A stretch of 64,000 nucleotides of DNA, from the NCBI RefSeq assembly GCF_006337125.1, contig NZ_CP040887.1:3038001-3102000 (forward strand). Direction: 5' to 3'. The notes beneath the pieces were generated by a model. The model did not search any database and had not been told where the DNA came from. It was given only the letters and a program-made list of their open reading frames with translations. Source of the stretch: Serinicoccus chungangensis. GTDB taxonomy: Bacteria; Actinomycetota; Actinomycetes; Actinomycetales; Dermatophilaceae. This document shows, piece by piece, positions 9,011 to 16,704 of the stretch. A program made the translations under genes and the position numbers. Position 1 is the first letter of the stretch, and each line of letters begins with the position of its first letter.

Positions 9011-9397
9011 ATGACAGCCTTCGACGTCCTGGGCGACCCGGTGCGGCGCAGGCTGCTGGAGCACCTGGCCCTCGGCGGGGAGATCTCCGCCGGTGGACTG
9101 GTCGCCCTCGCGCAGGAGGAGTTCACGGTCAGCCAGCCGGCCGTGTCCCAGCACCTGCGGGTGCTGCGCGAGGGCGGGCTGGTCAGCACACGGGCGGACG
9201 GCCGACGCCGCCTCTACGCGCTGGAGCCCGGCCCCCTGGCCGAGGCGGAGCGCTGGCTGGCCGAGCTGCGCGGCTTCTGGTCGCAACGCCTGGACGCGCT
9301 GGAGACAGAGCTGGCCCGCGGGCGCCTGCGGCACCGGGCGGACGGCAGCACCGACGAGGCGGACACCGCCGACGACACGACACGGAGGATGGCATGA
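9011..9397 (+). CDS. ArsR-family winged-helix transcriptional regulator
   Basis: 128 residues from the ATG at 9011. The winged helix covers residues ~1-95: FDVLGDPVRRRLLEHL at the N-terminus, the recognition helix VSQPAVSQHLRVLREGGLV at ~40-58, and the wing ADGRRRLYALEP. No metal-binding CxC or DxH motif is visible, so it belongs to the non-metal ArsR group that is typically encoded with an SRPBCC protein. The TGA overlaps the ATG of exactly such a gene (ATGA at 9394), which strongly supports this. It probably represses its own operon through the inverted repeat at 8969-8984; the inducing ligand is unknown. Confidence 0.85.
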   Translation: MTAFDVLGDPVRRRLLEHLALGGEISAGGLVALAQEEFTVSQPAVSQHLRVLREGGLVSTRADGRRRLYALEPGPLAEAERWLAELRGFWSQRLDALETELARGRLRHRADGSTDEADTADDTTRRMA

Positions 9398-10041
9398 AGG
9401 ACCTGCTGGACGAGCTGACACAGGTGGACCGGTCGACGGGCGTGGGCACCGTGCCCGCCGGGCCCGCGCAGGTGGTGACCCTCTCGCGCCGCTACGCCGC
9501 GACCCCGGCGGAGCTGTGGGACGCCCTGACCGACCCCGACCGGTTGGCCCGATGGTTCCTCCCGGTGGAGGGCGACCTGAGCCTCGGAGGACGGTTCGCC
9601 TTCACCGGGAACGCCGGCGGGGTCGTCCGCGCCTGCGAGCCGCACCACCGGCTGCTGGTGACCTGGGAGATGGGCCCCACCGGACCGGAGGACGCGTCGC
9701 TCGTCGAGGTGCTGCTGGAGGAGGCCGGGGACGAGTCCGCGGGCACCGTGCTCACGCTGACCCACCGCGCGCAGACCCCGCCCGAGATGTGGGACCAGTT
9801 CGGGCCCGGCGCCATCGGCGTCGGCTGGGACGGGGCCCTGCTCGGGCTGGCGCTCCACCTGGCCGGTGCCCAGCTGCCCGCGGCCGAGGAGCTGGACCGG
9901 GACCCGGCCGTCCGCGAGTTCAACGCCGCCTCCGCGAGGGCCTGGGGCCAGGCGCAGCGGGCGGCAGGCACGGCGCCTGAGGTGGTCGAGGCCAACGTCG
10001 CGGCGACCACCGCCTTCTACGTTCCGCCGCAGGGCGGCTGA
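9394..10041 (+). CDS. SRPBCC / AHSA1-type START-like domain protein
   Basis: 215 residues, start overlapping the ArsR stop. Family signatures are clear: LSRRYAATPAELWDALTDPDRLARWF (first helix-grip segments), then GGRFAFTGNAGG and a late GVGWDGALLGLALHL segment typical of AHSA1-like proteins. These cytosolic proteins form a hydrophobic cavity that binds small ligands; the ArsR partner probably controls its level in response to one. The C-terminal ~50 residues (after ~165) are longer than in minimal AHSA1 domains and contain an Ala-rich helix. No catalytic residues can be assigned. Confidence 0.8.
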   Translation: MKDLLDELTQVDRSTGVGTVPAGPAQVVTLSRRYAATPAELWDALTDPDRLARWFLPVEGDLSLGGRFAFTGNAGGVVRACEPHHRLLVTWEMGPTGPEDASLVEVLLEEAGDESAGTVLTLTHRAQTPPEMWDQFGPGAIGVGWDGALLGLALHLAGAQLPAAEELDRDPAVREFNAASARAWGQAQRAAGTAPEVVEANVAATTAFYVPPQGG

Positions 10042-10114
10042 CCGGACGGCATACCCGCCCGACCTCCGCGAGGGCCGGTCACCGGGCCTCGGGGCGATGA
10101 TCGAGAATGGGCTG

Positions 10115-10573
10115 ATGACCTCCCCCGGACCCGGCCGGCTGCTCCGTGTCCTCGCCGACGCCGAGGCGGTGACCTGGTCGCTCCTGCTGCTCGGTATGGC
10201 GTTGAAGTACCTCACCCGGACGACCGACCTCGGGGTGAGCATCGCCGGTCCCATCCACGGCTTCGTCTTCCTCGCCTACTGCGTGGTGGTCGTCGTGGTG
10301 GCCGTCGACCAGCGCTGGGGCGCCAGGACGCTCGTCCTGGGGCTCTTCAGCGCGGTGCCACCCTTCGTCACCATCCCCTTCGAGCAGTCCGTACGCCGGC
10401 GAGGGCTGGCGGGAGGGGAGTGGCGGCTGCGGGAGTCCGCGGTGGCGCGCACCCTCCCCGAGCGGGCCCTGCACGGGGTCCTGCGACGGCCGGTGCTCTG
10501 GGCGGCCGTCGCCCTCGTCGGGGTCGCCGTCGTGTTCGCCGTCCTCCTGCGCCTGGGGCCGCCGGTCGGCTGA
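10115..10573 (+). CDS. DUF3817-family integral membrane protein
   Basis: 152 residues from the ATG at 10115; an in-frame ATG at 10097 would add six residues. DUF3817 features are visible: LADAEAVTWSLLLLGMALKYL as first membrane helix, the conserved IAGPIHGFVFLAYCV forming a second, then a WGARTLVLGLFSAVPPFVTI segment. A positively charged linker and a final helix near the C-terminus (LWAAVALVGVAVVFAVLL) give about four membrane segments. The family is widespread in actinobacteria, with no established biochemical role. It ends 24 bp from the convergent esterase gene. Confidence 0.75.
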   Translation: MTSPGPGRLLRVLADAEAVTWSLLLLGMALKYLTRTTDLGVSIAGPIHGFVFLAYCVVVVVVAVDQRWGARTLVLGLFSAVPPFVTIPFEQSVRRRGLAGGEWRLRESAVARTLPERALHGVLRRPVLWAAVALVGVAVVFAVLLRLGPPVG

Positions 10574-10597
10574 GAGGCGCGCCCGTCGGGTCCGGCC

Positions 10598-11341
10598 TCA
10601 GCAGAAGCGGGGCAGGTGGTGGGCGAGCTGCTTGCGCCACCACGGCCAGTCGTGGGCGCTGTCGTGCCCCCACAGGTCGAGCTCGTGCGGGATGCCTTTG
10701 TCCGCCAGGATCCCGGCCATCCGGTGCGCGCCGGGCAGCGACTGGGTCGGGTGCACCTCGAAGGCGCCCTGCCCGACGACGATGAGGATGCTGGCGTTCT
10801 CGCGCACCCACTGCAGGTGCTCGCCCTCCATCCCCGCGACGTAGGCCGTGGGGTTGTTGAAGTAGGTGGCCTCCCCCAGCTCGCCCCACCCGTGCCAGGA
10901 GCTGGGGTCGAAGTTGCCGGACAGGCTTATCCCGACCCCGAAGACGTCGGGCCGCTTGAGGGCGAAGTTCACCGCGTGGAAGCCGCCCATGCTGGCGCCG
11001 ACCGTGACGATGCTCCGGTGACCCGGCGAGTCCTCGTCGATGAGCGGCACCACCGTGTCGAGGATCCACCGCTCGTAGGCGCCGTGCCGACGCGCCCGCT
11101 CCTCCGTCGGCAGGCTGTTGTCGCTCCAGGTGAGGTGGTCGAAGGAGTCGACGCAGTAGAGCTTGATGCGGCCCTCCCCCAGCAGGTCCGCGACCGCCTC
11201 GATCATCCCGTTGTTCTCGAAGTCCCACGCCCGACCGGCCTCGGACGGGAAGACCAGCACCGGACGGCCGTAGTGGCCGTAGCGGATGATCGCGCCACGC
11301 CCGACGCCCTGGGTGTCGAGATCGACCTGCTCGCGCTCCAT
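10598..11341 (-). CDS. Alpha/beta-hydrolase esterase (EstA/esterase D-like)
   Basis: 247 residues from the ATG at 11341, preceded by GGAG. The nucleophile elbow is GASMGGFHAVNFAL (Ser ~ residue 124), and a C-terminal GHDSAHDWPWWRKQL provides the catalytic His; SGNFDPSSWHG lies between as in esterase-D-like proteins. An early FPSEAGRAWDFEN supplies the oxyanion region. No signal peptide is seen, so it is probably cytosolic. Members of this group hydrolyse short acyl or trehalose-type esters; the substrate cannot be told here. Monocistronic, with a 173-bp region upstream shared with the divergent small gene at 11515. Confidence 0.75.
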   Translation of the reverse strand: MEREQVDLDTQGVGRGAIIRYGHYGRPVLVFPSEAGRAWDFENNGMIEAVADLLGEGRIKLYCVDSFDHLTWSDNSLPTEERARRHGAYERWILDTVVPLIDEDSPGHRSIVTVGASMGGFHAVNFALKRPDVFGVGISLSGNFDPSSWHGWGELGEATYFNNPTAYVAGMEGEHLQWVRENASILIVVGQGAFEVHPTQSLPGAHRMAGILADKGIPHELDLWGHDSAHDWPWWRKQLAHHLPRFC

Positions 11342-11514
11342 GGCACTCCTTCGTGTCCTGGGCCACGACCTGGCCCGACGTGGGGGAAAGCCTGCCACAC
11401 GTCATACCTCCGGCACCGGGTGCTGCCAGCCGGAGCCGGCGCCCCTCGATCCGCCGCGGATATCCGTCTGGAGGATGACGCGCGCCACCCGTCGTCCCGG
11501 CCAGACTGTCAGCC

Positions 11515-11892
11515 GTGCAGTTCCGAGGACACGTGCGCGTCATGACGGGTGATGCAGAGGGACCCTCGGGCCGGACCATCGGTCAGGCCGAGCTGGTCAC
11601 CCCCGAGTGCGCCGTGATGCGGCTGGGTCACAGGGAGCCCACCCCGTCCCTCCCCCTGCATGTGGTGCCCGTCCCTGCCGCAGCAGGGGGCGGCAGGGAC
11701 GGGCACACCCGCGTCGAGGTGCTGGAGGTCGTCACCGCCTCCGACGGCGAGCGCGAGGTCGCCCTCCGTCTCTCGCCTCCGGCTGCGACCTCACCGTCGC
11801 GGGCCGAGCTGTCGGCCACGGCGTCGGTGGGTGCGGCGGCGTTCGGCCTGCCGGAGTGGTTCTGCAAGAGGTTCCCCCGGATGTGCGACTAG
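11515..11892 (+). CDS. Hypothetical small protein (uncertain)
   Basis: 125 codons from a GTG at 11515, or 116 from the ATG at 11542. Codon third positions are strongly G/C, particularly from 11700 on, and the sequence has alternating hydrophobic residues (RVEVLEVVTASDGEREVALRL) compatible with a beta-strand protein. It ends in an aromatic/Cys tail (PEWFCKRFPRMCD). I do not recognise a family. A 17-bp perfect hairpin at 11665-11706 sits inside the frame, which is unusual for coding sequence. The stop TAG overlaps the -10-like hexamer of the following leader/kinase region. Could be real or a chance high-GC frame. Confidence 0.4.
   Translation: MQFRGHVRVMTGDAEGPSGRTIGQAELVTPECAVMRLGHREPTPSLPLHVVPVPAAAGGGRDGHTRVEVLEVVTASDGEREVALRLSPPAATSPSRAELSATASVGAAAFGLPEWFCKRFPRMCD
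11665..11706. other. Perfect 17-bp hairpin within the small ORF
   Basis: Arms at 11665-11681 and 11690-11706, perfectly complementary, loop of 8 nt. Strong enough to act as a transcription terminator or attenuator on either strand. If 11515-11892 is not a gene, this may be a terminator or stable RNA element upstream of the two-component operon. Confidence 0.75.
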
Positions 11893-11895
11893 GTT
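11890..11895 (+). promoter_or_regulatory. -10-like hexamer TAGGTT of a leaderless transcript
   Basis: TAGGTT, then 7 nt, then GTG at 11903. This TANNNT-N7-GTG layout recurs in the window (25752, 52554, 33805 and 43630). No good -35 is needed for this class; none is obvious. Confidence 0.35.
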
Positions 11896-11902
11896 GGAAG
11901 GC

Positions 11903-11941
11903 GTGGCCCGAGGGGACCGGACGGAGGGGCAGCGATCATGA
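11903..11941 (+). CDS. Possible 12-residue leaderless leader peptide before the histidine kinase
   Basis: Short frame GTG...TGA at 11903-11941 encoding MARGDRTEGQRS. It begins 7 nt after TAGGTT and its TGA overlaps the kinase ATG (ATGA at 11938), so translation of the leader would be coupled to the kinase. Seen directly: the frame, the spacing and the overlap. That it is expressed is inference; the GAGGGG inside it could instead simply be the kinase ribosome-binding site. Confidence 0.3.
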   Translation: MARGDRTEGQRS

Positions 11942-13239
11942 GCAGCGAGACGCACGGCTCCCTGGACATCCGGCACGGACCCGGGTGGCGCATGCTCATC
12001 CGCGGGCTCGGCCTGCTCGCCATCGTCGTGGCCACCGTCTTCGACCTCGGCACGACCGGGGTCCTCATCGACGACCTCTACCTCGTCGGTGGCGGGATGG
12101 CGCCGGCCTGGATCGGCACCACCCTGGTGCTGCTCATGACGGCCCTCATGGTCGTGCGCTACCGCTACCCGGTGGCCGCGCTGCTCGGTGTGGCCGGCAT
12201 CAGCATCGGCCTCACGCTCGTCCTGGAGTACGCCCAGCCCATCTTCTGCCTGCTCGTCGTCATCCACTCGGCGGCACGACGGGGAGGGCTCTGGCGCTGG
12301 TGGGGCTCGTTGGCCCTGGGTCTGGTCCAGGTGCCGCTCATCGTGCGCAACGTCGCCAAGTCCTTCGAGAACCCCGACCTCGGCAACCTGCTGACCACCA
12401 CCACCTTCTTCGTGGCGCTGGTCTTCGCGGCGTGGGGGGCGGGGACGGTCGAGCGCTACACGCACCACCGCACCACGGCGCTGCACGACGAGCTGGACGT
12501 GCGGTCCGAGCGGGCCGCGCACGCCGAGCGGCAGCGCATCGCCCGGGAGCTGCACGACATCGTGGCGCACTCCGTCAGCGCCATGATGATGCAGGCCGCC
12601 GGGGCCCGGGCGATGGCCGGCTCGCTGGACCGCGACCACCCCGGGGACCAGCGCATCGGGACGGTCATGAGGTCGCTGGGGACCATCGAGTCGACCGGGG
12701 CCCAGAGCATGCGCGAGCTGCACCGACTGCTGGGCGTGCTGCGCGGTGAGGCGCTGGCCGAGGCCGGCTCGGGCAGCCTCGCCCTGGGTCAGGAGTCGGG
12801 GGTCCAGCCCGGGCTGGGTGACCTGGACGGCCTGGTCGACCTGAGCCGCAGCAGCGGGCTCCTCGTCGAGGTCCACCGCACCGGCGAGCAGCGCGAGGTC
12901 GACCCCTCCGTGGGTGCGGCGGCCTACCGCGTCGTCCAGGAGTCGCTGACCAACGCGCTCAAGCACGCCGGCCGGGGGGCGCTGGTCGACATCTACGTCG
13001 CCTGGCACGGCTCCGAGCTGCAGATCCAGGTGCGCTGCCGCGGCAGCCGGGACCCGGACCGGACAGACATCCCCAACGGCGGCACCGGGCTGCGCGGTCT
13101 GCGCGAGCGGGTGGGCCTGGTGGGCGGCCACTTCGAGGCCGGGTGGGCCGGCGAGGAGTACGTCGGGACGGCCGTCCTGCCGACGGGCCCGACCGAGCAC
13201 CCGCTGAGCCCGCCGGCGCGCGAGGTGAGGCGACCGTGA
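11938..13239 (+). CDS. Sensor histidine kinase, HisKA_3 (NarL/LiaS) type
   Basis: 433 residues from the ATG at 11938. The N-terminal half has about five to six hydrophobic segments (e.g. LGLLAIVVATVFDLG, TTLVLLMTALMVV, FFVALVFAAWGAG), so the sensor is membrane-embedded without a large external domain. The dimerisation/phospho-acceptor helix reads RIARELHDIVAHSVSAMMMQ, with the His near residue 206. The ATPase domain has an N-box ESLTNALKHAG and a G-box GGTGLRGLRERVGLVGG near the C-terminus. The stop overlaps the GTG of the response regulator, forming a standard two-component operon. The stimulus is unknown; this architecture often senses membrane state. Confidence 0.88.
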   Translation: MSSETHGSLDIRHGPGWRMLIRGLGLLAIVVATVFDLGTTGVLIDDLYLVGGGMAPAWIGTTLVLLMTALMVVRYRYPVAALLGVAGISIGLTLVLEYAQPIFCLLVVIHSAARRGGLWRWWGSLALGLVQVPLIVRNVAKSFENPDLGNLLTTTTFFVALVFAAWGAGTVERYTHHRTTALHDELDVRSERAAHAERQRIARELHDIVAHSVSAMMMQAAGARAMAGSLDRDHPGDQRIGTVMRSLGTIESTGAQSMRELHRLLGVLRGEALAEAGSGSLALGQESGVQPGLGDLDGLVDLSRSSGLLVEVHRTGEQREVDPSVGAAAYRVVQESLTNALKHAGRGALVDIYVAWHGSELQIQVRCRGSRDPDRTDIPNGGTGLRGLRERVGLVGGHFEAGWAGEEYVGTAVLPTGPTEHPLSPPAREVRRP

Positions 13240-13907
13240 GCATCCGTGTCGTCGTGGCCGACGACCAGGAGCAGGTCCGCGACGGCCTGTCGATGCTGCT
13301 CGCGGCGGAGAGCGACCTGGAGGTCGTCGCCCTCGCCGCCGACGGCGTCGAGGCGGTCGAGGCGGTGCGGCGCGAGCGGCCCGACGTCGTCGTCATGGAC
13401 ATCCGCATGCCCCGCATGGACGGCATCGAGGCCACCCGGCAGATCACCGCCGAGGTGGAGGGCGGCGACGCCGACGGGGTGACGACGGTGCTGGTGCTGA
13501 CCACCTTCGACCACGACGACGCGCTCTACGGTGCGCTGCGCGCCGGGGCGTCGGGCTACATGCTCAAGGACGCCGTCCCCACCCGGCTGGGGGACGCGGT
13601 CCGTCGCGTCGCCGCCGGCGGCTCGTGGATCGACCCGGGGGTGGCCGGGAAGGTCATCGAGACGCTGCGGGAGACGGCGCCGCGGGACCCCAGCGGGCTC
13701 CCCAGCCTGCAGATGCTCTCCCCCCGCGAGCTGGAGGTGCTCACCCTCATGGGCGACGCGCCCTCCAACAGCGACCTCGCCGAGCAGCTCTTCGTGTCCG
13801 AGGCCACCATCAAGACGCACATCTCCCGGCTGCTCATGAAGACGGGCAGCTCCGAGCGTGCCCAGCTGGTCGCCCTGGCCTACCGCACCGGCCTCGTCCA
13901 GCCCTGA
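13236..13907 (+). CDS. LuxR/NarL-family response regulator
   Basis: 223 residues from the GTG at 13236 (GTGA overlap with the kinase stop). The receiver domain covers ~1-120: acidic pocket ADDQ near residue 7-10, phospho-acceptor Asp near residue 55 (VVVMDIRMP), Thr in VLTTFDHDD and Lys in GYMLKDA near residue 107. The C-terminal LuxR helix-turn-helix starts at LSPRELEVLTLM and continues through SNSDLAEQLFVSEATIKTHISRLLMK. It is the cognate partner of the preceding kinase. The lysine-type operon begins 161 bp downstream with its own promoter, so regulation of that operon by this pair is possible but not shown. Confidence 0.9.
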   Translation: MSIRVVVADDQEQVRDGLSMLLAAESDLEVVALAADGVEAVEAVRRERPDVVVMDIRMPRMDGIEATRQITAEVEGGDADGVTTVLVLTTFDHDDALYGALRAGASGYMLKDAVPTRLGDAVRRVAAGGSWIDPGVAGKVIETLRETAPRDPSGLPSLQMLSPRELEVLTLMGDAPSNSDLAEQLFVSEATIKTHISRLLMKTGSSERAQLVALAYRTGLVQP

Positions 13908-14032
13908 CCGCCGCGTACCAACTTGCCTCGTTCCGGCGGGAGGAGTCGGGCGGGGTCCGGAGGGTGGGCAGGACATCGTCCGGCGACGCGCCCGATCGGC
14001 AGGACACCTGCACTGACCTGCACAAACGCGCG

Positions 14033-14062
14033 TTGCAGCGGGTCGTGGGACGACGACATACT
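14033..14062 (+). promoter_or_regulatory. Promoter of the dapB-like operon, probably leaderless
   Basis: TTGCAG (14033-14038), 18-nt spacer, CATACT (14057-14062), then 6 nt to the GTG at 14069. The start would therefore lie at or next to the transcription start; no Shine-Dalgarno sequence is present before that GTG, which agrees. Confidence 0.5.
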
Positions 14063-14068
14063 CCTCGG

Positions 14069-14836
14069 GTGCCCACTTCTCTCGGACTCTTCGGCACCGG
14101 ACGCCTCGGCTCGGCGATCCGGCGGCTCGCCGACGCCCGGGACGACCTCGAGGTGCGCTGGGCGGTCGGGCGCGAGCGACCCGAGGACCTGGAGGCGGTC
14201 GACGTCGCCATCGACGTCAGCACGGGGGCCGCGGTCGCGGACCACCTCGCCTGGGCGCGTGGCGCCGGCACCGACCTCGTCATCGGCGCGACCGGGTGGG
14301 ATCCCGCCCTCGTCGACGGCGACCTGCCCGTCCGTGTGCTGGTCGCCCCGAACTTCTCCCTGGGCGTCGCCCTGGTCCGGCGGTTGACCGGCGTCCTGGG
14401 CGCGTATGCCGCCGCCACCGACGGCGCCGGCACGGACGTCGACCTCGCCGTCACCGAGAGCCACCACCGGCACAAGGTCGACGCCCCCAGCGGCACCGCC
14501 CTCGCCCTGCGCGAGGCGCTGGCCCGCGGCGCCGGCACCCGCCTCGAGGACGTCCAGACCACCAGCCTGCGTCTCGGCGAGATCGTCGGCGACCACGAGG
14601 TGGTGGTCACCACGGCCCTGGAGACCCTCACCCTGCGGCACACCGCGCACGACCGCGACCTCTTCGCCGCCGGCGCGCTGACCGCCGCCGGCTGGCTCAC
14701 GACCCGGCCGCACCCCGGCCTGTTCACCCTCGACGACCTCGCCGAGGACCACCTGCGACCGCTGCTGGGCGACCCCGCCCAGCAGGCGGGCCCCCGGCCC
14801 GCCGGTCGGTCCGCGACCGCCGACGCCCACGCCTGA
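14069..14836 (+). CDS. dapB: 4-hydroxy-tetrahydrodipicolinate reductase (DapB-like)
   Basis: 255 residues from the GTG at 14069. The N-terminal Rossmann loop is GLFGTGRLGSAI; DVSTGAAVADHL, a VIGATGWDP segment and APNFSLGVAL follow as in DapB. The catalytic/substrate motif ESHHRHKVDAPSGTAL (~131-146) contains the His-His and Lys plus the PSGTA loop. The enzyme reduces hydroxy-tetrahydrodipicolinate with NAD(P)H to tetrahydrodipicolinate. The C-terminus extends ~20 residues past the family end with low-complexity Pro/Ala. It opens a five-gene operon (24-nt gap to dapA, then ATGA/GTGA overlaps). Whether it serves general lysine/peptidoglycan supply or a dedicated pathway is open. Confidence 0.85.
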   Translation: MPTSLGLFGTGRLGSAIRRLADARDDLEVRWAVGRERPEDLEAVDVAIDVSTGAAVADHLAWARGAGTDLVIGATGWDPALVDGDLPVRVLVAPNFSLGVALVRRLTGVLGAYAAATDGAGTDVDLAVTESHHRHKVDAPSGTALALREALARGAGTRLEDVQTTSLRLGEIVGDHEVVVTTALETLTLRHTAHDRDLFAAGALTAAGWLTTRPHPGLFTLDDLAEDHLRPLLGDPAQQAGPRPAGRSATADAHA

Positions 14837-14860
14837 GCGCCGGCACCCCACGAAGGAGTC

Positions 14861-15892
14861 ATGATGCCCACCACCCTCACCGCCGCACCGTTCACCGGTC
14901 TCGGCGTCGCCCTCGCGACGCCGTTCACGACCGGGACCGACGCCGCGGGTGGGACCCGAAAGCCCGCCGTCGACCACGCCGCCTTCGGGCGGCTCGTCGA
15001 GCACGTGCTGGCCGACGGGCTCGGCGTGGACTGGCTGGTCGTGCTCGGCTCGACCGGCGAGGCGGCGACCGTCACCGACTCCGAGCGGCACGCGCTGGTC
15101 CGCCAGGCCGTCCAGCTCGGCCACGCCCACGGGCGGGGCGTCCCGGTCGTCGTCGGCGTGGGCCACAACGACACCGAGCGGGCCTGCGAGCTCGCCGCCC
15201 AGGCCGCTGCCGCCGGGGCCGACGCCCTGCTGGTGGTCACCCCCTTCTACAACAAGCCGCAGGTGAGCGGGCTCGTCGCGCACTACCGCGCCGTCGCCGA
15301 GGCGGCGGACGGGCTGCCGGTCATCGCCTACAACGTGCCTGGTCGCACCGGCTGCAACATCACCCCGGACGCGATGCGCCAGATCTGGCAGGTGGAGCAG
15401 GTGGTCGCGCTCAAGGAGAGCTCGGGCGACCTGCGCCAGGTCGGCCAGCTCTGCCGGGAGGCACCCGCCGGCCGCGCCGTCCTGGCCGGCGACGACGACC
15501 TAGCCCTGGCCTCGATCGCGGTCGGCGCCCAGGGGCTCGTGTCCGTCTGCGCCAACGTGGCGCCGGTGGAGACCCGCCGGCTCGTCCAGGCCGCCCGCTC
15601 CGGGGACCTGGGCCTGGCCCGGGAGCTGGACGCCCTGCTGGCCCCGCTCATGGACGCGATGTTCGCCGAGACCAACCCGGTGCCGGTGAAGGCCGCCCTC
15701 GCCTGCCTCGGCGTGGCCACGGCCCACGTCCGGCTCCCCCTGTCCCCCGCCGAGCCGGAGACGTGGAGCCGGGTCCAGACCGCGCTCGCCGACCTCCAGG
15801 CATCGCGGCGCAGCAGTGACGTGAGTGCCCGGTCCGGTCTGCTGCCGGGCCGGTTCACCGTGCCGCGCGACGCCGCGGCGCTCGCCTCGTGA
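14861..15892 (+). CDS. dapA: 4-hydroxy-tetrahydrodipicolinate synthase (DapA-like)
   Basis: 343 residues from the first of two adjacent ATGs; with GAAGGAG at 14851-14857 the second ATG (14864) has the better spacing. TIM-barrel class I aldolase: GSTGEAATVTDSE (substrate Thr-Thr region), VVTPFYNKP, catalytic Tyr in IAYNVPGRTG (~157) and Schiff-base Lys in VALKESSGD (~185). It condenses pyruvate with aspartate semialdehyde. About 40 residues longer than a typical DapA; the extra tail after ~300 (SRRSSDVSARSG...) looks unstructured. The end overlaps the GTG of dapD. Confidence 0.88.
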   Translation: MMPTTLTAAPFTGLGVALATPFTTGTDAAGGTRKPAVDHAAFGRLVEHVLADGLGVDWLVVLGSTGEAATVTDSERHALVRQAVQLGHAHGRGVPVVVGVGHNDTERACELAAQAAAAGADALLVVTPFYNKPQVSGLVAHYRAVAEAADGLPVIAYNVPGRTGCNITPDAMRQIWQVEQVVALKESSGDLRQVGQLCREAPAGRAVLAGDDDLALASIAVGAQGLVSVCANVAPVETRRLVQAARSGDLGLARELDALLAPLMDAMFAETNPVPVKAALACLGVATAHVRLPLSPAEPETWSRVQTALADLQASRRSSDVSARSGLLPGRFTVPRDAAALAS

Positions 15893-16704
15893 GCACCGCC
15901 ACGACGACCGGGACGTCCGAGCTCGAGACCGCCTTCGCCGAGGGCGGCCCCGAGCCGACGGTCGCTCAGGTCGAGGAGCTGCTCACGGCCCTGGAGGCCG
16001 GCCAGGTCCGCGCCGCCAGCCCCGGTGACGACGGGCGGTGGCGCGTGCACGGCTGGGTCAAGCGGGGGATCCTCGCGGCGTTCCGGCTCAGCGAGACCGT
16101 CGAGATCGACTGGCCCGGCGGCAGCGTCGACAAGTCGCTCGTCCCCGCGCGCCGGATCACGGCGGGCGACGGCATACGGCTCGTGCCGGGGGGGACCTCG
16201 GTGCGCCGCGGCGCCCACCTGGCGCCCGGCGTCGTGGTCATGCCCCCGAGCTACGTCAACGCCGGCGCCCACGTCGGTGCGGGGTCGATGGTCGACAGCC
16301 ACGTGCTCGTCGGGTCGTGCGCGCAGGTCGGCGAGGGCGTGCACCTGTCCACCGCCGTGCAGCTGGGCGGTGTGCTCGAGCCGGTCGGCGCCCGGCCGGT
16401 CGTGGTCGAGGACGAGGTCTTCGTGGGTGCCCAGTGCGGGCTCTACGAGGGCGTCGTGGTGCGCCACGGGGCGGTGCTCGCGCCCGGCGTGACGCTGACC
16501 GCCGGCACCACGATCTACGACCTGGTCGAGCAGCGCGAGGTGCGCGGCGAGGTGCCGTCGGGCGCCGTGGTCGTGCCCGGCACCCGCCCGGCGCGGGGTG
16601 ACTACGCGCAGCGGCTCGGCCTCTCGCTCTACGCCCCGGTCATCGTCAAGTACCGCGACTCCTCCACCGACGCCGCGACCGCCCTCGAGGAGTCGCTGCG
16701 GTGA
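15889..16704 (+). CDS. dapD: Tetrahydrodipicolinate N-succinyltransferase (DapD/TabB type)
   Basis: 271 residues from the GTG at 15889, overlapping the dapA stop. A left-handed beta-helix of hexapeptide repeats is visible (VRRGAHLAPGVVVMPPSYVNAGAHVGAGSMVDSH is the core region, ~105-140), preceded by an alpha domain with WVKRGILAAFRL. It transfers succinyl (or acetyl) from CoA to tetrahydrodipicolinate. The length matches the ~270-residue proteobacterial DapD and tabtoxin-cluster TabB proteins rather than the longer (~310-330) form usual in actinobacteria, which may mean acquisition or a specialised role. Its stop overlaps the start of the aminotransferase. Confidence 0.85.
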   Translation: MSTATTTGTSELETAFAEGGPEPTVAQVEELLTALEAGQVRAASPGDDGRWRVHGWVKRGILAAFRLSETVEIDWPGGSVDKSLVPARRITAGDGIRLVPGGTSVRRGAHLAPGVVVMPPSYVNAGAHVGAGSMVDSHVLVGSCAQVGEGVHLSTAVQLGGVLEPVGARPVVVEDEVFVGAQCGLYEGVVVRHGAVLAPGVTLTAGTTIYDLVEQREVRGEVPSGAVVVPGTRPARGDYAQRLGLSLYAPVIVKYRDSSTDAATALEESLR

